Shown one piece after another: positions 6,032 through 10,765 of a stretch of 10,765 nt of DNA (positions within the stretch are counted from its first letter, which is position 1; each line of letters begins with the position of its first letter). Position numbers and translations under genes: made by a program. The notes under the pieces are model-generated. The model did not search any database, had not been told where the DNA came from, and saw nothing but the letters and a program-made list of their open reading frames with translations. The DNA comes from JAVBJN01 sp031546985 (GTDB lineage: Bacteria; Bacteroidota; Bacteroidia; Chitinophagales; Chitinophagaceae). The stretch lies in assembly GCA_031546985.1 (NCBI GenBank), contig JAVBJN010000042.1, positions 1 through 10,765 on the forward strand, in the 5' to 3' direction.

Positions 6032-7924
6032 ATGAAAAAGATCTTTACCTTGTTTTTCCTTTCTTGCTGCACCTGGGCTACTTATGCGCAGCAAACCACT
6101 TTTCTCCAACAGGATTTCGAGTCCTACCCCGGCTATAACATTACCGATTGGCAACACGTATACAGTGCTCCGGTCCCGTTCCGCGCAGGGTATCCTTACC
6201 TCACTTGTCTTTGCGCCCCCGATGTGACCAAAGCGGCGGCAGCTACCGGTAACGGAGACGCGTTTATGGCCAGCCCGGTTATGAATATGACGGGGCACAA
6301 TAACGTATGGCTGCAATACGATTGCTATTTCCAGAAAGTGGCTTTTAATGGCACGCCGGAATCGGCCACGGTAGAAATCTCTATCGATAGTGGCGCTACC
6401 TGGCATGTGGTGCAGGATGTACCTGCCAATACCAACCTGAATATTTACAAAACTTACTTTGTAGACATCTCGGCCTACGCCAACCACAACAAGGTAAGAA
6501 TGGCTTACCGCTACACCAATACGCAGGCGGGATGGGCTGTAGACAACATAAAAGTATTTGCACCGGCGGCCAGGGACCTTAAACTCAAACGCATAATACC
6601 GGATGACAGTCTACGACTCTTTCAAACCCAAAACGAGCCTTTCTCCTTTGGTGGTACTGTTATGAACTATGGGCTGGATAACGTGAGCGCTTTCGACATC
6701 AAGTACACCGTAGACAATGGTCCGGTTGCCAATGCAACCATTACAGGTGTAAGCATTGCCCCTTTCGACACCATGAATTTTATGCACACAGTGCCTTATA
6801 CCGTAACCTCCGTGGGCAACCACCAGGTTAAAATGTGGGTAGAGCTGGCTGGCGATAATGTGCACAACAACGATAGCCTGCGCACACTGCTGCAGGGCGC
6901 CGCTTTTATGCCTAAGAAAAAACTGCTGATAGAAGAAGGTACCGGCTCCTGGTGCGACCAGGGTACCAGGGGTATAGCTTTTCTGGATGCATTAAAAGGT
7001 GGCGATTATGCCGAAGCCTGCCTGATATCCGAACACCGGATGGACTCGATGGTGGTGGCCGATTACGATGATTACCTGTTTAAGTTGCGTTGGAATTTTG
7101 TACCCTATTTCCTCTTCGACAGAAGAATGAATGTAGCGCCAGATGTGTTCTTTACCGAAGCGCTTAAACAGATGCAATATTTTGGCTTTGCAGACCTGCA
7201 AATGAAAACCGAAATTACCGGCAATAAGCTGAATGTAACCACTACCATTGTACCGGCAATAGACCTGCACGGCGATATGCGACTGGCAGTAGTGCTTACC
7301 GAAAATGGTGTGCACAAAGACATGAAAGGCTGGGAACAGGCCAATTTTTATGCCGGAGGAGCTGGCGGACCTATGGGCGGTTTCGAAAACAAACCCAACC
7401 CCATTCCTGCGGCAGAGATGTATTACAACCGGGTAGCCAGGATGGTAGCACCCCATCCCGGTGGCATAAAGGGATTGCTGCCTAAGGATATGCTGCACAA
7501 CCAATCTTATTCGCAAACCATAGTGCTGCCGCTTAACCCGGCCTGGGATCGCAGTAAGCTGCGCGCTATTGTAATGCTTATTGGTTATACGGCAAAAGAT
7601 AGTGCGGTGCTCAACAGCAACCAAATGGCGGCGGTATTAAGCCTTCAGGAACAATCTTATTCTTTCGCAGCGCTTTCTATATACCCCAACCCTGCTACCA
7701 ACCAGGCGCTGCTTGCTTACCAACCTATTCACAGCAGCGGTGGGGCGGTCTCCCTTACCGATATTACCGGAAAAATCATGTACCAGCTTAATCTTACCCA
7801 AGACGACCTGCTTAAAGGCAACATCATCATTTCAACAGCAGACCTTGTGCCGGGGCTATATTTTGTAACCCTCAGCACCTCCGACGGTAGAAAAGAAACC
7901 CTGAAACTACAGGTGATGCGATAA
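6032..7924 (+). CDS. Secreted T9SS cargo protein with Omp28-like domain
   Basis: The protein is 630 residues from the ATG at 6032, the start that places MKKIFTLFF at the head of a signal peptide (cleavage probably after TYA, residue 19). An upstream in-frame start at 5975 would bury the signal peptide and is rejected. Order of parts: about 24-178, a jelly-roll region of the choice-of-anchor/MAM kind (QDFESYPGYN at the start, AGWAVDNIKVF with Asp171 at the end); about 180-290, an Ig-like beta domain; about 293-500, an Omp28-like domain opening with KKKLLIEEGTGSWC; 550-630, a type A T9SS sorting domain (LSIYPNPA, DITGKIMYQL, LVPGLYFVTLS, a basic end). The type 9 system would export it across the outer membrane and cleave or anchor it at the surface. 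The Omp28-like part has Cys308 but Gly at the position of the second Cys, so a CxxC redox site is absent. Specific function is unknown. Confidence 0.85.
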   Translation: MKKIFTLFFLSCCTWATYAQQTTFLQQDFESYPGYNITDWQHVYSAPVPFRAGYPYLTCLCAPDVTKAAAATGNGDAFMASPVMNMTGHNNVWLQYDCYFQKVAFNGTPESATVEISIDSGATWHVVQDVPANTNLNIYKTYFVDISAYANHNKVRMAYRYTNTQAGWAVDNIKVFAPAARDLKLKRIIPDDSLRLFQTQNEPFSFGGTVMNYGLDNVSAFDIKYTVDNGPVANATITGVSIAPFDTMNFMHTVPYTVTSVGNHQVKMWVELAGDNVHNNDSLRTLLQGAAFMPKKKLLIEEGTGSWCDQGTRGIAFLDALKGGDYAEACLISEHRMDSMVVADYDDYLFKLRWNFVPYFLFDRRMNVAPDVFFTEALKQMQYFGFADLQMKTEITGNKLNVTTTIVPAIDLHGDMRLAVVLTENGVHKDMKGWEQANFYAGGAGGPMGGFENKPNPIPAAEMYYNRVARMVAPHPGGIKGLLPKDMLHNQSYSQTIVLPLNPAWDRSKLRAIVMLIGYTAKDSAVLNSNQMAAVLSLQEQSYSFAALSIYPNPATNQALLAYQPIHSSGGAVSLTDITGKIMYQLNLTQDDLLKGNIIISTADLVPGLYFVTLSTSDGRKETLKLQVMR

Positions 7925-7952
7925 GTATAACAGCTATAAACGGGTAAAAAGC

Positions 7953-7988
7953 AAACATCCCATACCAGCTTACCGGTATGGGATGTTT
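7953..7988. terminator. Bidirectional terminator between T9SS gene and desaturase
   Basis: A 14-bp perfect stem (AAACATCCCATACC at 7953-7966 with 7975-7988) encloses an 8-base loop. It sits 28 bases after the plus-strand stop and 20 bases beyond the end of the minus-strand gene. The minus-strand reading ends TTTGCTTTTT, a better T-tract than the plus reading (TTTCAATATTATT), so it may serve both convergent genes. Confidence 0.8.
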
Positions 7989-8008
7989 CAATATTATTAC
8001 AAGCGATG

Positions 8009-8752
8009 TTATTGGATCGTCACAGGTTTCAACCTGATGATGCGGGTCCAGTGCATTACTTTCATTACAGCGTAGGTAGGATCAAACTCGTACCATTTTT
8101 TGGCAAAGTTGGGTGATGTACCGTATTTATGGTGGTTGTTCTGAAACAGCTCACCCAGCAGGAATACGCCCCAGGGCTCAGAGTTTTTAGAATGGTCGCC
8201 ATTATCGTAGTTGGCATAACCGTATTTGTGACCGCACCAGTTTACGATAGCGCCCTGGATAGGCCCCATCAGGAAGTGGATAGGCAGCAGCAGGAACCAC
8301 CAGAGACTGGGGGCAAATGCCACATAAAAAGCAATATAACCGCTGATAAATACGATACGGGTACCCCAATGATCGCCTATACGGTCCAGTGTAGGCCAAA
8401 TGGGCAGGTACCCTTCGGTAAACTGTGCATCGGGCAGGTTTCTGCCAGTCAGGAAGTTGTTATAGATATCGCGGGTGTGCATCATCATCTGCCACACATC
8501 CTTAAAGAAATGCGGGCTGTGCGGATCTTGTTCGGTATCGCTGTACACGTGGTGCATACGGTGCATTACTGCATAAGCCCGGGGAATGAGGAACGAAGAT
8601 CCCTGCATAAACCAGGTAAGGAAGTAAAACAGTTTTTCGCGTTTAGCACCTGTGGTATACATCTGGTGGGATGCAAACCTGTGCAAAAAGAAGGTGTGGA
8701 AGAACAATGATAAGAACCAGTGTCCGAAAAAGAAGATGAGGATAATAACCAT
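8009..8752 (-). CDS. Membrane fatty-acid (acyl-CoA-type) desaturase
   Basis: This is an integral-membrane di-iron desaturase, expected to put a double bond into a fatty acyl chain at the inner membrane and so tune fluidity. At 247 residues it is on the short side for the family. The histidine boxes are HRFASH (24-29) and HRMHH (64-68). Asn171 and His175 in NWCGHKYGY match the N-x3-H pair that binds iron in mammalian SCD1. The third box reads QNNHH (204-208), with Gln where SCD1 has a ligand His. Hydrophobic stretches at 1-23, around 41-56 and 132-170 are likely membrane segments. The start is firm: an in-frame TAA lies two codons upstream of the ATG at 8752. Regiospecificity and carrier (CoA, ACP or lipid) are not readable. 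It appears monocistronic, with its own -7 box at 8786-8793 and the terminator at 7953-7988. Confidence 0.9.
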   Translation of the reverse strand: MVIILIFFFGHWFLSLFFHTFFLHRFASHQMYTTGAKREKLFYFLTWFMQGSSFLIPRAYAVMHRMHHVYSDTEQDPHSPHFFKDVWQMMMHTRDIYNNFLTGRNLPDAQFTEGYLPIWPTLDRIGDHWGTRIVFISGYIAFYVAFAPSLWWFLLLPIHFLMGPIQGAIVNWCGHKYGYANYDNGDHSKNSEPWGVFLLGELFQNNHHKYGTSPNFAKKWYEFDPTYAVMKVMHWTRIIRLKPVTIQ

Positions 8753-8785
8753 TACTTAACGCGCGGATTATTTTGATACGCCGCG

Positions 8786-8793
8786 CAAAGATA
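8786..8793 (-). promoter_or_regulatory. -7 box (TATCTTTG) for the desaturase
   Basis: It is a full match to TAnnTTTG on the minus strand, with a predicted start near 8779 and a leader of about 28 bases. No TTG -33 is visible at normal spacing. Confidence 0.6.
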
Positions 8794-8819
8794 AGACGGT
8801 TCGCACACATTTCCGGCAC

Positions 8820-9033
8820 TTGTTATGCGGCTAAACACGCTTTTTTGCAAGTATGGCCTTTTTTATGTGTTTAAAATTGTCACTGCTACAATATTGCCCA
8901 GCTGTTAACCTCTTGAAATCATGCAGATAGCATTTTTTACAGCCATCCTTGTCGCAAGCTTGCAGGTGCAAAAGATTACATTTATATTAACATTTAGCAA
9001 CAAGTAAAGCACTTGCCGTTAAACCATTACGCA
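8820..9033. other. Intergenic region before the TonB receptor gene
   Basis: No gene is seen in the 281 bases between the desaturase and the receptor. Visible structure includes a perfect 10-base palindrome GCAAGCTTGC (8954-8963), flanked by TTGCAGGTGCAA (8960-8971), and an 11-base-phased direct repeat, TTACATTTA (8976-8984) and TTAACATTTA (8987-8996). TACATTTA (8977-8984) has one mismatch to the -7 consensus and could be the receptor promoter. Any of these could be a regulator site; none is a recognised operator. Confidence 0.35.
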
Positions 9034-10765
9034 ATGAAGCATTTGTACCCTCTTTTTTCCAGATCTGCGTTTACCCATACTATTTGCCTACTGCTGTTTT
9101 GCATCAGCGCAGGAGCCGTTTACGGGCAAACGCCAGTGCAGGTGGTAAAGGGGGATGTATCTGACAAAGAAAGCCATATCCGGCTCATTGGAGCCAGCAT
9201 TAGCATTGCCGATGTGCCCGGGCAAGCGCTGGGTACACAAACCGATGCATCGGGCAGGTTCCGGCTGGAGAAGGTACCGGTGGGCAAACATACCATTCGG
9301 GTTACTTACCTCGGCTACCAGCCACTGCTAATCCCAAATGTGCAGGTTACATCGGGCAAAGAAGTGGTGCTGAACCTGCAAATGGAAGAACTGGTAAGAC
9401 AAGCCAAAGAAGTACTGATCAGCGCCAAAACAGAAAACAGGCTTAACGCCACCAACGAAATGACCACCGTAAGCGCCCGCAGCTTTGATGTGGCCGAAAC
9501 CGAACGCTATGCGGGCAGCAGGCAAGATCCGGCGCGCATGGCTTCTAACTTTGCCGGAGTGCAGGGAGCAGACGATTCCCGCAACGATATTATTGTGCGG
9601 GGCAACTCGCCTTCGGGCCTGCTGTGGCGGCTGGAAGATATAGACATACCCAATCCCAACCACTTTGCAGTAGCAGGCACATCTGGCGGCCCGGTTACCA
9701 TTCTCAACAATAAGACCCTGGCCAATTCCGACTTTCTGACCAGCGCTTTTCCTGGCGAGTACGGCAATACAGTAGCGGGTGTGTTTGACCTTAAAATGCG
9801 CAATGGCAACAGTGAGAAGTACGAGGTAAGCGCCCAACTGGGTATTCTGGGTACAGAAGTAGCTGCCGAAGGGCCCATTTCCAGGAAGCAAGGTTCTTCT
9901 TTCCTGTTTACTTACCGCTACTCTACCCTCCGGCTGTTCCAGGGGCTAAATATTAAAATAGGCACCAGCTCGGTACCCAACTACCAGGATGCGGCTTTGC
10001 GGCTCAACTTTCCGGTAAATGATAAATTCAATGTATCGGTTTGGGGAATTGGCGGTTTAAGCAAAATAGACCTCATTGTATCTACCCTTACCGAGCGGCC
10101 CAATGAGATTTATGGCGAAAACGACCGCGACCAGTATTTCAAATCCAACGTTGGTGTAGCAGGTGTAACGCTTAACTATACACTCAACAGCAAAACCTAT
10201 TCGCGGCTGGTAATGGGCATATCGGGCAGCAGCAGCGATGCTACCCACGATAAAGTATACCGCAGCCCGGCTTACGCCGTCGACTCTATACGGCAGATAC
10301 TGGGCTATACCTTCCGCAACAGCAACATCTTAACGCATTGGTATATCAATAGCAAGATCAGCAACCGCACCACGGTTAAATTCGGCATCCTCAACAATGT
10401 AATCCACAGCAACCTGGTAGACAGCAGCAAGCAATATTCCAAAGCGTGGCAGCACCGCTGGGATTACCAGGGCTATACCGATCTGCTGCAGGCATACGCC
10501 GAGGCGCGGCACAAGTTTACCGATGCGCTGGTGCTCAATGTGGGCCTGCACGCGCAATACCTGTTTCTAAACCAAAACAAAAGCCTGGAGCCTCGTGCAG
10601 GGCTGCGCTGGAACATTAACGCCGCAAACAGCGTATCGCTGGGGTATGGCTTGCACAGCCAGATGCAACCCGTTTATACTTACTACGCTCATTTTCCCAA
10701 CGCGGCTGCCAGCGATATGCACAATATAGACATGGGTTTTACCCGGAGCCATCATTTTGTAGCTG
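9034..10765 (+). CDS. TonB-dependent outer-membrane receptor (3' end missing)
   Basis: The frame is open from the ATG at 9034 to the window end, giving 577 complete codons; the rest of the barrel lies outside. A signal peptide (MKHLYPLF start, hydrophobic core ICLLLFCISAGA, probable cleavage at VYG before Gln) sends it to the periplasm. Residues about 36-120 form a carboxypeptidase-regulatory-like beta domain (GASISI, TDASGRFRLEKVPVGKHTIRVTYLGYQP). A plug domain follows at about 145-255, with RQDPARMASNFAGVQG, IIVRGNSPSGLLWRLEDIDIPNPNHF (VRGN 188-191) and FPGEYGNTVAGVFDLKMRNGN. After it comes a series of alternating strands typical of the 22-strand barrel. It imports an unknown ligand across the outer membrane using TonB energy. 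It is not a SusC: the plug differs and no SusD is in view. The conserved EYGN..AGVFDLKMRNGN form marks a common Bacteroidota receptor subgroup of unknown substrate. Confidence 0.92.
   Translation, partial: MKHLYPLFSRSAFTHTICLLLFCISAGAVYGQTPVQVVKGDVSDKESHIRLIGASISIADVPGQALGTQTDASGRFRLEKVPVGKHTIRVTYLGYQPLLIPNVQVTSGKEVVLNLQMEELVRQAKEVLISAKTENRLNATNEMTTVSARSFDVAETERYAGSRQDPARMASNFAGVQGADDSRNDIIVRGNSPSGLLWRLEDIDIPNPNHFAVAGTSGGPVTILNNKTLANSDFLTSAFPGEYGNTVAGVFDLKMRNGNSEKYEVSAQLGILGTEVAAEGPISRKQGSSFLFTYRYSTLRLFQGLNIKIGTSSVPNYQDAALRLNFPVNDKFNVSVWGIGGLSKIDLIVSTLTERPNEIYGENDRDQYFKSNVGVAGVTLNYTLNSKTYSRLVMGISGSSSDATHDKVYRSPAYAVDSIRQILGYTFRNSNILTHWYINSKISNRTTVKFGILNNVIHSNLVDSSKQYSKAWQHRWDYQGYTDLLQAYAEARHKFTDALVLNVGLHAQYLFLNQNKSLEPRAGLRWNINAANSVSLGYGLHSQMQPVYTYYAHFPNAAASDMHNIDMGFTRSHHFVA

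Noticed and set aside
6060..6072. Lipoprotein signal (LSCC) in the T9SS protein
   Set aside because: The residues before the Cys fit the lipobox poorly, and a normal signal peptidase I site (TYA before Gln) follows; T9SS cargo is usually not a lipoprotein.
8129..8710. Plus-strand open frame of 193 residues opposite the desaturase
   Set aside because: It is antisense to a clear desaturase with its histidine boxes, so it is a composition effect.
8832..8873. Inverted repeat TAAACAC/GTGTTTA
   Set aside because: Seven-base arms with a 28-base gap in AT-rich sequence are easily found by chance.
9328..9891. Minus-strand frames opposite the TonB receptor
   Set aside because: The receptor frame on the plus strand is continuous and motif-rich; the antisense translation shows no pattern.

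Overview
The window looks like chromosomal DNA from a Bacteroidota bacterium, most likely Chitinophagaceae or a close relative. The signs are a T9SS type A sorting domain, a TonB-dependent receptor with an N-terminal carboxypeptidase-regulatory-like domain, a DUF5606-type protein, TAnnTTTG (-7) promoter boxes ahead of several genes, and A-rich leaders without Shine-Dalgarno motifs. Most of it is core or ordinary accessory chromosome. I see no phage, IS, CRISPR or defence genes, and no rRNA or tRNA.

Layout. 1-272: two tandem copies of a palindromic intergenic repeat, then a strong terminator. 273-857 (-): DUF5606-type protein with a duplicated Lys/Arg-rich tail. 922-2940 (+): uvrB, divergent from the DUF5606 gene. 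2941-3108: shared bidirectional terminator and a degenerate hairpin-rich stretch. 3109-4275 (-) and 4315-4746 (-): a metZ-type sulfhydrylase and an OsmC-family protein, probably one operon with the OsmC gene first. 4814-5842 (+): metX-type homoserine O-acyltransferase, divergent from the OsmC gene, ending in a terminator. 6032-7924 (+): secreted multidomain T9SS cargo protein with an Omp28-like domain. 8009-8752 (-): membrane fatty-acid desaturase, convergent with the T9SS protein across another bidirectional terminator. 8753-9033: regulatory intergenic region. 9034-10765 (+): TonB-dependent receptor that runs off the window end.

How the genes fit together. metX activates homoserine by O-acylation and metZ swaps the acyl group for sulfide to give homocysteine, so 3109-5842 is a compact methionine cluster with an OsmC-type thiol peroxidase candidate inside it. 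uvrB acts in nucleotide excision repair. The T9SS protein, desaturase and TonB receptor concern the cell surface and envelope and have no evident shared pathway.

The most interesting observations are modest: two divergent gene pairs whose predicted -7 boxes face each other so that start sites nearly coincide; an OsmC gene leading a methionine operon; a desaturase whose third histidine box has Gln in place of the first His; an Omp28-like domain that has lost its CxxC; and a tandem palindromic repeat. No clearly undescribed system is visible.
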